From the NCBI GenBank assembly GCA_027886175.1, contig JAJNNQ010000137.1, positions 3,786,001 through 3,850,000 of the forward strand: a stretch of DNA of 64,000 nt, given 5' to 3'. The notes beneath the pieces were generated by a model. That model saw only the letters and a program-made list of their open reading frames with translations. It had not been told where the DNA came from and did not search any database. Made by a program: the position numbers and the translations under genes. Source of the stretch: Phylloscopus collybita (Eukaryota > Chordata > Aves > Passeriformes > Phylloscopidae). This document shows positions 11,911 to 24,380 of this stretch, one piece after another; positions within the stretch are counted from its first letter, which is position 1, and each line of letters opens with the position of its first letter.

Positions 11911-13211
11911 TTTTCTATGCAGTAATAACTTCTCTTTTCCAGCTTTTTGTGGATGTTGTCTGTGTGTTATGGGAAAGAGGTGAGGATGAAAGGCAGTGCC
12001 TCGGCAGACGGAGAAATCCAATCCATGGGGATTAAAAATCGAGTCCCTTTGGCTCATCTGCATGACAAAGGCCCATTGCATAATGCTATGAGTACAGCTA
12101 AATCCAAGGCTTAGTCCCTCGCCTCCTGGTTAGGCAACAGAGAAGACAGATAGGGCTGGAGGAGCAGTTGGATGGAGATAGCTTTGGTCATGTAAATGCC
12201 TTGAGTTCACTCTGAGGAGTCTGAGCCCATTCATCATTTCATGCCAAGCTCAACTGCTTTGATGGAGGCATCACACCCAACATGCACTGAAGATGTCCTC
12301 ACATGTCTAATGTGTCTAGACACTCTGGCCTTTAATATATACTACAAGTTGCAAGAATTTAGTGGTGATAGGGGCACTGCAGTGGTCAAAACCAGTGTTG
12401 GATTTTCTCTGGTGTAAATCAGCAGAACACCACCCAAAGTTAGAGTCTCACGCATCAAGCCAAGGTGAGGAGCTGGGCCCATGCCAGTGGTGGCTGTTAC
12501 TGAAGGTATAAAAAGTCTTTATGTGAGGAGGAGGTTATGGAAGGGAGTGGTGGCTTATTACAAAGATGGAGCTGAGCCTGCCTTTGGGACAAGTCTGTGT
12601 AGCTGTTTAGGAGACAGCAAAAAACAGGCCCAATGCACCTGGCACATGCTCCCTGGGGATTAAAAAGGATCTCTGACTTTTGCAGCTCTGTTCACAGGTT
12701 GTGCCTTGTGCTGTTGCACTGTGCCACACACAGCTCTCACCATTGCTGTGCACTGGGTACAAAGTGTTCCTCTCTGGAGGGCTTGTGATCTTCTGGGAGG
12801 GTTGCTGCTGGCTGTCAAAAGGCTGCTGGATTTGCCCCAGAGGAGAGGAGGGATACAGATGCACACCAGATTTCCACATTGTGTGAAAGGAGCCTTATAA
12901 TTATCTTATACATTACAGTTGGGAGCCCCAGGCAAAGGGTAGGCTCCTGTGCTTTCTCCTGACCCATTGTGTGAAGTCTCATGTGATGCAGGGTGGGGAA
13001 GTGGCTGCCTCAGACATCTTTGTCGTGCAGTGTTGGTGATTACGTGACAAATGGGGCTGGGCCAGCCTGCCTGGGCACGGGGTGAGGCACAGCATTGTGG
13101 TTGTGTGATGTGTAGGGCACTGTGGTGGGCAGGGGGCTGGGACATCACCCACTGACCTGGCTCTTACTTGTCCTCTGGCAAGGTCTCACTTGCACCTTGT
13201 CTCTTTGTCAT
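11911..13211. other. Unique sequence, GC-richer, no gene recognised
   Basis: Overlapping short frames at 12607-12900 on both strands reflect higher GC and have no recognisable motif. No repeat element is identified. Confidence 0.5.
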
Positions 13212-13590
13212 CAGAGAACCCTTGAAAGGTTTGGGTTGGAGGAGACCTTAAAAATCGTCTAGTTCCAAGATAATTGCCATGGGAAGGGACACCTTCCACT
13301 AGACCAGGTTCCTTCAATCCCCATCCAACCTGGCCTTGAACACTTCTAGACGCTGGACATCCACAACTTCTCTGGGAAACCCATTCCAGTGTCTCACCAC
13401 ACACATAGTGCAGAATTTCTTTTTTTATATCTCATCCAAATTCTACTCTTTTAGTTTGAAGCCATTCCCCCTTGTCCTACTACTACTCCATGCCCTTATT
13501 AAAAGTTCTTCTTCAGCACTCATGGAGTCCCTTTAGGTACTGGGGGTGCTGCTCCAAGATCTCCCCAGAGCTTTCCCTTCTCTGCCTTTT
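13212..13590 (-). mobile_element. CR1 LINE, 3' fragment extending into ORF2
   Basis: Reverse-complement CR1 landmarks occur in order: TTGGGTTGGAGGAGACCTTA, GGACACCTTCCACTAGACCA, CCATCCAACCTGGCCTTGAA, ATCCACAACTTCTCTGGGAA, CATTCCCCCTTGTCCTACTA, then TTAGGTACTGGGGGTGCTGC and GATCTCCCCAGAGCTTTCCC. The copy is nearly 380 bp. The ORF2 part is broken by stops and indels. Confidence 0.95.
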
Positions 13591-14815
13591 TTGTCCCCAG
13601 AGATGGGTCAGTTTAGCACTTTTTTGCCCTTCCCAGTGTTTCCTCCATAATAAGGACCAGCAGGAGCTTGTGTACTGTGAAGAGTCATCTTCTCCATGCT
13701 GGTTCACAATCCCTTTGGAAAAGCAAAAAATGGGATAAAATAGGAAAATTTTTGACCTCTGTATGAACGGATTGTACTTAGCTGTTGTCACTGTGGCATA
13801 ATAGGAGAGGATTTGCTCTTGTGAGAAGGGATGGATATGCTGTAATCCCCCTTAGCCTGGTCCAGCACATCATGTGTGGTCTGGGTGCCGAGGTGCTGCT
13901 GCAGATGAACCGACTTGCTCAGGCTGTAGCTGCATGCAACCAAAATTAATTCCAGGATTAATGTTTAAGCTGGCTGCAAGAGGCTGTTCATCTCATAGAA
14001 ATGCTGCAATTGTTGGACTAAAGGTGCAGCCACCTCTCCGAAAGGATGTAATAAAATTCACACAAAATTTTCAAAAAGTAAAAAAGAAAAAAAAAAGGAA
14101 AGAAAAGGAGGGTTTTTTGTTTGTTTTTTTTGTTTTTACTTCACATAATTAAAAATATTTCCTTTGTGTCCAGCTGTCTTGTTTGAATAAATGATATTAT
14201 TTTTCTGAGTAATTTTTTTTCACCAAAGAGTCAGGTCCAAGAGAAAATCACAAACCTGGTCTTTGAACTTATTGGACTGAAACTCTTTGATCACCTTGAG
14301 AGGTTTTTCTATAAATACTTGAAGCCCACCAACTTGCTTAAATGGACCTTGGGCCATGGGCTGGGTCGGCTTCCATGAGCTGACAAAATCAAAGTTTTAC
14401 GAAAGAATTCCCACTCTGCGGCACGCCCCACCACCCCACCCAGGAGAGGGAGATTATGGGAACTCATATCACAGAAGGATCAAGCTTCAGTTTAATCACC
14501 TCTTGTTAATGCCTTTCTTATATTGGATTTTAATACATTTTTAATCTGTTTTTCATTTTCCATGCTTTATCACTTGGGTGATCAGAGTGAACAGGAACCA
14601 ACCTGATGCTGGGACCAAAACACAGCAGAGGAGTTGTAAAAGCAGAAGTAAAATTTCCCAGGAGGTCATGGAGAAAGGATGTGAACTGAGGACTTTTCTG
14701 GCAGAAAAATCTAATCTGAGAGTGAGGCAGCTGATGTAAAGGGCTCTGTTGTGTGACCTTGAGCCCCTTTAGCCTGTGTTCCACCAGTCTTTTGATTGAA
14801 TATTCAGTTATATGC
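13591..14815. other. Unique sequence, no gene recognised
   Basis: Includes an A-rich then T-rich patch (14078-14135). Several 60-95 codon frames have no recognisable motif. Confidence 0.5.
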
Positions 14816-14920
14816 ATAGAATCACAGAATTGCAGAATGGTTTGGTTTGGAAGAGACCTTCAAGATTATCCAGTCCCAACATCCCTGTCACTGGACACCT
14901 TCGATTAGGCCAGGTTGCTT
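14816..14920 (-). mobile_element. CR1 LINE, short 3' fragment
   Basis: TAGAATCACAGAATTGCAGA, GTTTGGAAGAGACCTTCAAG and TTAGGCCAGGTTGCTTA match the reverse complement of a CR1 3' end; about 105 bp remain. Confidence 0.93.
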
Positions 14921-16542
14921 ATACTCTCCTTTAGTAAGTATTTTTATTCTAAAGCAGTGAGCACACCAATATCTTCTTCCCAGCTACATCCTCTAAGTAA
15001 AAAAAGAAAAATGTTCCAGAGTTAGGATAATCTTAAGATGCAGAGAATCTGTCAAAACCCCTTTCTGAGGGACTTCTCCCATCCCCCCTATGAGGAACTT
15101 ATTTTCTCTTCTGTTCAAAAAGACCCTTATCAACGTTTCAATCTTTCCATGTAAATACATTGACAAGTGTCAGGCCCTGGCAAACCTATAATTAAGGCTG
15201 AATACAATTTGCTAATAAAAGCCAAGAAACCCTGGGTTGGGTTTACTTACATTATCCCCACTGGGCACTTTCCATCAGAATCTTTTATCAGCCTCTGCAA
15301 ATGCCACTTTGACATTATTTTTACTGAATCAATCAAACGCGGACACTACACTCATTCTCCTCCTTGCAGAGAACATGCTCCAGCTACAGAAATAAAGATT
15401 TGTGCTCTTGTTTGTTGTTGTCATTGCAGCTCCTCTGACTCACAAAGCGCAGTGAGCTTTTGGAAGGAGAGAAAGAATGAGAAAAATAGAGGAGAGGAAA
15501 AGAGAGAATTGGAGAGAGAGAGAGAGAGAGAGGCAGAAAACGTGAGCCAGAGATTGCGGCAGGCTTTACAAATTGGCACAGCCTTATCAACAGCATTTCA
15601 TGGTTTTCTGGAACTCTTTCAAAGGGAACTTGCCTTTGTGTGCACTGGCTTAAGCTTTACTAATATTTAAAGCTATATTTAAAAGTTTATGAAAATTACT
15701 TCTGAGTTCCTCTGTCTCTTAAAATCACTGAGGCCAATGTTTGCTTCTTGCTGTTATCCCACTCACCCCCCTCTTCCCGCATTTTTCTGTGGTTTTCCCG
15801 TCCTCTTCGTCCTTCCTTGGCAGGGTCTCTCTGGCTTTCCCTCTCCCTCCCATTTGCTGCTTTCCCTTCACCCAGCCTCCCCCCTCTCCATTTCCAGGGG
15901 GCTGGGAGAAGGGTTTTGTTTGGTGGGACTGTTTGTGATGGGTGAGGTCCAGCTCCGAGCAGCGCCGCTCTCCACTACATCAATAAGTGTGTAAGTAAAT
16001 ACATCTCTCACGCTCTTTCTCTTGGCTCCCTGCTTGGGCAGGGAGGGTCAGATGGCTTTTCTCCTTGCTCCTGGCTATGTCTGGGTCAGATGAGCACAGT
16101 CTGACACCTCCAACAACCCACAGTGGCATCTTCATCCAGGCACAGATATGGAAATAGGAGACTCCGAGCACAGACACACACTGCTTCTAATGGGGTTTGA
16201 GGGGACAATTTATCCCAGCTTTCCACTGATGGGTAGAGGATTGATGGGAGCCCCAGACTGTGTCCAGATTTGACTGCAACCAGTGTTACTTTTGTGCAGG
16301 TAGGCACTGGGGATTGTGCTCCTGGAGAAGGGAAGTCTAAACATGTTCAATATTTTGGTGTGCAGATGTGCCCTTGGTCTGGGCATGGATGGCAGGAGGA
16401 CACTCGAAGGGGAGAGTGGTCCAACACAGGCTTCTGTAGCTCTCCCAAAAGTCACTGGTGACACTTGGGGTAGGGTTTGCCTGCCCCTCACTCTGTGATG
16501 GCTGTGTCTGAGATGTAAAACATCGTGCTGTCATAGACAACA
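14921..16542. other. Unique sequence with an AG repeat, no gene recognised
   Basis: The frame 15167-15670 (plus, 167 codons) crosses the AG repeat and has no domain. 15740-15960 is pyrimidine-rich (CTCTCCCTCCCATTTGC), which gives three parallel open frames with no meaning. No mobile element is seen. Confidence 0.5.
15511..15532. repeat. (GA)n microsatellite
   Basis: Uninterrupted GA/AG dinucleotides of about 22 bases inside a wider purine-rich region (15475-15540). Confidence 0.93.
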
Positions 16543-16564
16543 GGATATTCTATGATTCTATGAT
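16543..16564 (+). mobile_element. Isolated CR1 3'-terminal octamer repeat
   Basis: GGATATTCTATGATTCTATGAT matches the last bases of CR1, including two copies of its terminal 8-bp unit. No recognisable CR1 body lies upstream, so this is a remnant or a very short insertion. Confidence 0.6.
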
Positions 16565-17836
16565 CTGCAGAGGACTTGCCTCTTAAAAAGGCCCATTTCT
16601 CACCAGGGCTGTTGTTGGAGCTGGAGATGCCCCTCAGCTATGTGACTAAGTACATCTCAGAGGTCTACATAAAGGTAAGATGAATCCTTTTTAGGGTAAA
16701 TGACTTGGAGAAGTTCAAATATATTAGATCCCAATAAATATATTCTAAAAGGACTTACAATATATTCATATCAGAGTTTGAGCTGTATAATAAAAAAAAA
16801 AATTATCTTAGCTAATACGGTTTTAAACACAAAGTGTGTGTGACTACATTACTTCAAGCCAGAGAGCCCTGCTGGTCCAGCACTGTTTCCAACAGCAGTA
16901 AAGAGTAAATGTTTAAAGAGAAGAATAAACCACTTATAGAAAAATAAAGTGTCTGTGCCTCCAGCTATCACTGACGTAGACATCTTCAGGAGACTACATT
17001 TATACAACCAGGCTTAACAGCCTCCACTGTGTCTATCTGTTGAAATTTCCCCCTTTTTGAGGCTGTTTTTTTAAATGAAAAAGTCAATACCTTGGGTATA
17101 TCCAGTGGCAATGCCCTGCTTTCCTGGTTTATTCCCAGATGATGAAGCCATGGGTGATTCTGTGCCTTCACAGTGCCATGGAAAGTGCCTGCTCTGCACC
17201 TGGGGCAGTTTGGTGGAGTTAGGCTGACTTCAGACAGGATGATCTTCTACGACTTTTCTGCGACTTCAAAAGAGGTAGGCAAATGTGCCCTATCTGAGGA
17301 AGTGACCCCTTGCTTTACCTTTTTCTATGACATTAAAAAGAGCAGCTTTGGTGTAGGAGAATGTCGAGCAATGCTCTCATCTCTCAACGCTTAAAAGCGC
17401 ATAGGGATGAACCGCAAGGATAAGCTATAAATGACTTCTGTATCCCATAATGTATCAGTTATAAGCAAATCCTTTATATAAATGAAACCCAGATCCTTTA
17501 GATTCCCTTTGAAGAAATCTTGTCCTCTGGCAGCTGGAACTGCAGTGGTGGGAGTGACGGAGGCAGTGGCTGGAAGACACGGCTGTCTGCTGGAGATAGG
17601 ATCGACGTTCCTGCAAGGGACAACTGCAAATTTGGTGTTGCAGTGAGATTATAAATCCCCTTAGATTTTACTGGTGTTTTTGGAGAGAGAGGGAAAGTAG
17701 ATTTAGAGAAATATGATATATAGGTGCATGCACACATTTATAAAAACTGGATGGTAACACCATGCTCTGTGGTAGAAGGTATATTCAGCTTTAATGCTTT
17801 AATCAGTGCAGGACTGATGGAGTGTATATGATCATT
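16565..17836. other. Unique sequence with one weak exon-like segment
   Basis: A 68-bp stretch (16607-16674) is bounded by CTCACCAG and GTAAGA and is open in one frame; see the findings. The rest shows only short non-descript frames and an A-run near 16791-16801. Confidence 0.4.
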
Positions 17837-17913
17837 TCTGTTTTACAAGGCAGGGGAAGGTTAAGTGATTTGCCTGAGGCCAGAGACTAAATCAGTGTCA
17901 CAGATGGGATGAG
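17837..17913 (-). mobile_element. MIR-like (CORE-SINE) relic
   Basis: TTTTACAAGGCAGGGGAAGG then GGTTAAGTGATTTGCCTGAG resembles the reverse complement of the MIR core (the ACTTGCCCAAGGTCACACAG region and its upstream GAGGTTAAGTG). Short and diverged, so tentative. Confidence 0.55.
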
Positions 17914-18489
17914 AAAGGAAGAGGATCCAGTTCAGTTTGGATTCTCAACAGAACAGGCAACACCAGAAAGAAATAAGGCTCAGGCAAAAAGCAGTGGTGG
18001 CTTGTCACTTCAGTGTCCATCACACTGCTAAGCAATGCTACTAAGTGAAACATCCTCTGATTCCTTTTTTTCTCATCAGATAAAACAGCAGCCAAAACTC
18101 TGTCTACATTCTCTACACAGACTCATCTTTGCCTTTCACATTTCCCATGTACTGGAAAATGACCTTTATTTTAAATTTTTTTTCTTTTTTTCTTTTCTAG
18201 AGGTCAGACATCTCAGTGTCCTGAATTTCTCTGCAACAGCAAATACTACCCCAGACTGATCCTGTCACTGCAGCTCCCACTTTGTAAAACACACGTAGTG
18301 CCTATTAAAAAAACAACGATCATGCACTCCAAATAATTAGTGTCATTATTAGTACTGTGGCATAACCTGCAGGGCCCAATTAAGATCCAAACCTTATCAC
18401 GCTAGGTTGGGGAAACATACATTAACGCACAGTTTCAGCTTTGAAGATTTTGCATTTTTAATGGATGGAATTAAGAGTGGGAAAAAGGA

Positions 18490-18612
18490 ACTTATTCTCC
18501 CTATTTCACAGGCAGAGCACTGGGACCCAGGGTTATTAAGTGAGTTGCCCAAGGTCACACGGGCTGTGTCAAAGGCACAGGAGCTGAACCTGTGTTCCCA
18601 CCTCCTGATCAA
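18490..18612 (-). mobile_element. MIR SINE relic
   Basis: CTCCCTATTTCACAGGCAGA, TTAAGTGAGTTGCCCAAGGT, CACACGGGCTGTGTCAAAGG, GAGCTGAACCTGTGTTCCCA matches the reverse complement of MIR through its conserved core. MIR copies are very old in amniotes, so its survival here in recognisable form is notable. Confidence 0.85.
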
Positions 18613-18899
18613 GGAGAGCTGTGAGATGGAGCTTGTAACTATGATGTGTCTTTAATACAACAGGGCAAGTAATACCAGAAGAAAGAGCTTGGGAAGGAAA
18701 GGGAAAGAGAGAGAGGGATGCGTGTGATTGTGTCTCTCACAGCCAGGCTGTTCAATGACTAATAACAACTGGTCTTGACTGAGATGCTCCAGGGGATGTC
18801 GTATTTCATCCCAAGCCACTTAAAGAGCCTGTTAGTCTTAGAGAACTCTGAGCCTATAATCTGATGCCCAAATAACAACATTTGTCATTAAGTCATTCT

Positions 18900-19019
18900 A
18901 AGTAGAACATGCATGTATATGTGTGTGTATATTTACAAATATATACACACAAAGTGTTTTACTTGTTTAACCTACATCTATATGTATATATAATAACACA
19001 TGCATACACACACACACGC
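18900..19019. repeat. Mixed (TG)/(TA)/(CA) repeat with inverted-repeat symmetry
   Basis: GCATGTATATGTGTGTGTAT grades into ATATATACACAC, then TATGTATATATAATAACACA and CATGCATACACACACACAC. Within it, 18922-18932 and 18941-18951 are perfect 11-bp inverted arms around an 8-base loop, so the repeat can form a hairpin. Confidence 0.9.
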
Positions 19020-20926
19020 CCAGCCCTGTCTTAAAATAACATGGCTAAGTTAGGAGTGGGCCTACCACTGCAGCTTGGAAATGTAGATGATTTAAAGGTT
19101 GTTGTTGACATTTTTAAAAACAAAACAAAAGAAGAGAATGTTTCATTGAAATCCATATTTTGTAAAGCTGTGCTCAAAGAAAAGTACTTAAGTAGTGGCA
19201 GAATGTCACATTCTATTATTTAAAGAAAAAAAAATCACTTTTTCAAAGTTAAATCTGTTATTTGTTTGTTTCTTTGTTTTTATGTAATCTTTTGGGAAGG
19301 TTTGGGGTTGATATAAAGTTTAAGTATTTCAAAGTTAGTCAATTTTTGAGTTTAGGCTATATGTTGAAAACAAACAAACAACCAACAAAAGAGTCTGTAT
19401 TCCAGGTAGAAAAAAAGTTAGAATGATAAAAAGAAATCCCATTAAGTGAAACATTAAAAGAAAAAATTTATTCCCCCCAGCTGGGAAATATTGTTCCCTC
19501 TGCTCCTATGATTCAGTTCCCTGGGATAAACACATTCTAGTGGAATCCCAACAGATATAATGGACATTCCTCCCCACAGACTGCGTTGTTTATCACATGG
19601 GAGGGACCTGATACAGTGATGAGAGGGGTTCAAGGCAGTGGAGACCCCACCAGCCACTTGGAGAAGGGTTTATCTCACAGCCCCTGTGGGTACTGGGAGC
19701 TCTTGCACTGTAGAAGTGGATTCTGGCTCTGCATCTGACAAATATTTTCAGCCAAATAATTTTGTGTTGGTTTGGTACCAAAATGGTCACTTGTGAATTT
19801 CCCACCTTGGAGGGAACCTGCGGATGCTGAGCTCTTTCAGCAAAGAGCTCAGCTTTGTCCTTAGAAAAGATGCTGGAAAGCAGAAATTTTCCTTGCCACA
19901 AAGTGGACATCCAAAATTGGAAACTTTGTGTCACCTTAACCCTCCTGTACATCAACCTAGGAAGAAATGAGAACAAGAAAATCCTCTCAACACACAGAGG
20001 TGTTACAGAGCAGAAAGGCATAAATATTTGCAGCACCTTCAGGTGTTAAAGTGATGGGCAATGAGGAAAGGACTGTGGAAATGAATCATTCTGTCTTGGG
20101 GCAAAACTGTGCTGCATGCAAAAACATTTGTCTTGAGGGTCATGCATCACACAGGGAAGAAAGTAAAATCCTAAAGATTTCATGATTACGGGAGCTCTGT
20201 CCAGCCTCTGCACAGATTAAGGCCTTATAGGAAAAGAAAGAAGTGAGGGTGTATTTGCATTCCTTTTGCAGAGAGGATGTGTGCAGAATGGCAGCTTTAA
20301 TCCAGGAACTTAAAAAGTGTTGGACGCTTGACTTGGAGATCTGAGTTACAGTTGTTTGATGTACTTTCTCTTTTTGCATCTCTTTGCACAGACACATTAG
20401 ATAGGCAGCATATATTTACATTCTGGATTTATGAAGTTGGAGCTGGACGTTTTTCTAAATTACTGTGAAACTAATGCTTTTCACATCCTGTTCAGTCTTT
20501 CTGGGCATCCTCATTTGCACTTCAGCTGGCACAGTTGCAGGTTTGACTTTGTTTTCCTCTTTCTGCTGCGTTTGAGGCTCTCTCCCGTTTTCATATATTT
20601 CCATCTTCTGATTGAAGTGACCTTTCCCATTCACCCTTAAAATTCCACCCAGCTGAAAACTAGTCCTGCCTCCAGGCCTGTAACTTCGGCCTCTGTGTCC
20701 TGGGACAATGGGGTGAGGAAGGCAAAATAAGGGACATTCCTGCAGGTCCGTGTGTGTGGATAACAAACAGGGCACAAGAGGCATGCAGGTAAATCAGAAA
20801 TCTCTCCATTAGCTGGTTAAGCATTTTGGAGTGACACCAGGTACATTAGGAGGTGGCAGCCACAATGGAGGGACATCGGCCATTTGATATTCATGAGATG
20901 AAGAAGGTTTAAGGAGAGAAAAGGAA

Positions 20927-20946
20927 GGGGGAGGGAGGGATGTGGG
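20927..20946 (+). other. Potential G-quadruplex motif
   Basis: Four G-runs (GGGGG, GGG, GGG, GGG) separated by loops of 1, 1 and 4 bases fit the standard G3+N1-7 pattern on the plus strand. Confidence 0.6.
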
Positions 20947-23485
20947 CTTTCTAATGTAAACACCATTATCATTTGAAAATCAATTAGCTCCTTGCACCGA
21001 GGGAATGACAAGACTTAAGGCCCTTTTCTGAACTGCTATTGTGAGCCTGGGTTATTTACTTTAATTAAGAGGAGACAGAGTGGATTATTGTCTCAAACTA
21101 AGGAGTTGGGAAGAGTCAGAAAATTACACTCTACCTCACTGCACAACAAAGCCCGGGTAAGAGACAGGCTCCAAACCCAGCAAAGTCGAAAAGAAATTAG
21201 CCTTTAATCTGGATTCGTCCTACATAAGGAGCAATCAAAAGGAAGGAAGGTTTGGAGCCTCCTCGCTAAGCACCAGGCATGACATTGCAGTGGCTGCCAC
21301 TGCCAGCTCTTCTGCTGGAACTTAATGTTGGTTCTGGGAGGGGCTTCTTCCCCTGGAAGGGCTAGAGTTGAGAGCAAAGATCTCCTTTTACCTAAAATTT
21401 GACATGTTGAAATGTCAGGTGTGGGGCTTCATTTCCTCCTGCCCTCCAACACAATAATGGAACAATGTATTGTTCTAGAAAGAAATCTAATTGTTGATGC
21501 AAAGATGTCTCTCCTGGATGAAGATGATAATATTTTTTTGGCTCTTATTTAATTTAAGCAGCTTGGATTAAAAAATTAGGAAAAAAAAAAAAGAAGGAAG
21601 AAAAAAAAGAGAAGGAATTTGGCAAGTGACTAATCCACAATATTGTCTTATTTGGCATATGGAGAAACACCCCCCGAGGTATCTAATACTGAGATGTTTC
21701 AGCTCTGTTTTGCATTGCCCACTCTTACTCTGCATACTCTAAATATGTATTAAGTCAGTCGAGCATGGCAGCTGCTGAAGGAGTTGCCACAGCTTACTGG
21801 GTAAATAATGATCGTTTTTTAAATCACCTAAATGCGTATCTACCCCAAAGACCATGGCAGTGGCTTATGGGAATGCTGATTTGCATTTTAAAAATTTTGC
21901 TTGGATGTATTTTGCAGTTTCTGTGCCTCCCACTGATTGCTCCATGCTTCAGTTTTAAGTCCAGGGCCCAATTCTGCTCCCAGTTATGAATGGGAGAATA
22001 AGGACTGACACCATTTAAATCAGCAATGTGAAGTCAAACTGAGGAAAAGCTCAGTGTGATGAGCTTTGCCAGGAATGCAAACTGGCACTGAGATTTTTTG
22101 GTGATTTTGGAGCTTTAAAAATAAATTGGTGATAACTGAAGAGCACCTTTTAGTCAGGGTGAGGTGTGAAGAGGGCTGTAATGAGACAGATAGGCCAAAG
22201 ATGAGCTACTGTCCAACTTTATGCTGAAGCAGGGAAGAGACAGATCACATGTAAATGATCTCAATCAGGCTCTGCTACACCTCTAGAAAGCATCTTCCCA
22301 AAACAAGGCTTTGGGGTCTATTTAGGCCCTTTCTGCTCTTGGAGGGAAAGACAGTGTATTATTCTGAATACTGACACACATCCAAGCTCATCAGCTCTTA
22401 ACCCTTCATGAAACTGGGACCATCCTCTATGTTTTATCAACAGAGATACCTTGGCCTATAGCAAACCTAGAAATATGTGGCTCTGGAAGGAAATAGATGA
22501 GGCAGCTTTTCAGAGAGCCCTAGGGAACAAAGCACTTGTTACTTGGTGCATTGCAAAGAAAACATATTTTTCTAAATATCTAGTCAGAGTTCTTCCATAC
22601 ATTCAGGATTCTTTTCCTCCAGCCCACAGACCCTGCTTCTCCTTTTCATCTGGATCCCTTCTTTCTCATTTGGTCCTGCAATAAACCAGACCCTTTTCAT
22701 ATGAGAGCCATTCCCTTTTTTCTCCTCATGTTTCACATGCATAAGTGGGTACCCACGCACTTTAGGTCTCGTTGAAATGCCTGCCCTGGCTCTGTGGTCC
22801 AGCAAAGCTGAAGTGTGTAAAGGAGTTCCAGCTGAGGGTTGATTTGGCTCTTTCATCTCTTTTGTGAGTCTGTACTTTTTTTTTTATTTTGCAAGCTGGT
22901 CAACTAGACCAGACCTAATGACTTGCACCTCAGCTATGTCCTATGGCTCTTCCACCATCTCTCCTTGCTCCCTTGAGCAAAGTCTATGAGATTCAAGGTG
23001 TACAGACCTTCAGGTAGAAAGAAAATTGGCCATGAATCAGGCTTAGAAACCCTTGGAGATGAATAACTGGACCCTGTGATGCAGAAACTCTGAACATCAT
23101 GCAGTTGGTGTCTCATCCTGAAGGACCTGGGGAGGTGTAATGCCAGACAGAAGCTCAGTTGTTGTTCTCTCCTCCTCTGGCAGGGTATAGCTTTTAATAC
23201 TGAGCCACAATGGCACAGACAATGCCTTAATTCCTGCCTTAGCACTCTACTTGTTGGATTAAAGTGCGTTCTTTATATAGATATTTTCTGCTTGTTGTAA
23301 TAGTACTTTGTGATCTTGAATATACTTAATTGTATTAGAAATGGTGTGCTGGAACCTTTTTTTATTATTATTATTAATATGAAAATAAATAAAAGGAGGA
23401 TTTTCTTTTCCCCAGGAATAAATCAAATCCTCCTCTGGAGTGCAGGGTCAACAGACCCACAGGGCTGAGCTGCTGGCTGCAGATA

Positions 23486-23502
23486 GTGTGTGTGTGTGTG
23501 TG
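23486..23502. repeat. (GT)n microsatellite
   Basis: GTGTGTGTGTGTGTGTG, uninterrupted, about 17 bases. Confidence 0.9.
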
Positions 23503-23703
23503 CATAGATGACTACACACACGTGTACCACCTATATTTGCATTCCTACAGCTGTTCATTATTTGTATCTATTATGCAGTGGAGACAGCACAAATGTGTGC
23601 AATTGAGACACAATAATGTAGGGATATGAAAGGCCCAATCCATCAGCTCAAGTGTGTTTGGGTTTAAGGAGAAGGGGACATACAGATAAATACACTGATT
23701 TAT

Positions 23704-23712
23704 TCTCGCGAG
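23704..23712. promoter_or_regulatory. TCTCGCGAG palindromic element
   Basis: TCTCGCGAG matches nine of the ten bases of the TCTCGCGAGA palindrome, an element known from vertebrate promoters and bound by ZBTB33/Kaiso-type factors. It contains two CpGs in a CpG-poor surrounding. Function is inferred from the motif only. Confidence 0.35.
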
Positions 23713-24380
23713 CTCTCTCTGCATTCTGGGGCTGGGCCCGAGCCATCGAAGCTGCTGGAGCTGACAGTGATTTATATCAGCTGCAGGGTCTGGCCTGGAG
23801 CTTTTAAGTGTATGTCAAGCACCTCCAGCACTTTCAGAATCTTTTTTTTTAATGGAGCCTTCCAAATCAAAATCTGAGGGAACGGCAAATCCATTAGGAA
23901 GGCGAGGGCACGCTGTGTTTTGTGTTTAGGGATTCCTGTCATATTTATGTTCAGTTTTGACCATCCGGCTGTTCAGTCACAGGCTATGGCCTTGAACAGC
24001 AATCATGGTCTCATTCCATATGAACCCAAAGGTCCCTAAACACTGGCTGGCTTGAACCGAGTCCAGTAAGGAGATGACAGGCCAAGTTGTTAATTACAGC
24101 CTTTTATTCTGACAGTCAGGCTACAGAGAGGCCTTGGCAACTTTCAGAGCTGTGTGGAGCAGCCTCTTCCTGCGTGTTCCACTGTTGTTACATGACAGAG
24201 AACTGGAGAGCCCATTCAAAGAGCCAGAACGACTTGACCACAGATTTTTGGGTTATGCTGCCATCTCTTTATTACTCTCAATAAAAGAGAGATGTGAAAC
24301 ATGGGATGCCCAGGAGTGCAGCCCAAGATGAGAGCAAAGGAGGTGGGAGAGAACAAGACAATAGTAAAGGTGGAGGGTAC

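Larger units (their letters stand above)
19020..24380. other. 5.4 kb of unique sequence, no gene recognised
   Basis: Frames up to 147 codons (19593-20036, minus) carry no recognisable motif. An A-rich purine tract lies at 21577-21610, a TTA-rich tract near 23358-23378 and a (GT)n at 23486-23502. TTTGGTCCTGCAATAAACCAG at 22670 looks like an LTR polyadenylation region but has no partner features. 20817-21010 and 23700-24000 have the mixed, motif-rich texture of conserved non-coding DNA. Confidence 0.45.

Noticed and set aside
22665..22700. CTGCAATAAACCAGAC as an LTR polyadenylation site
   Set aside because: No TATA box at suitable distance, no LTR ends and no target duplication found.
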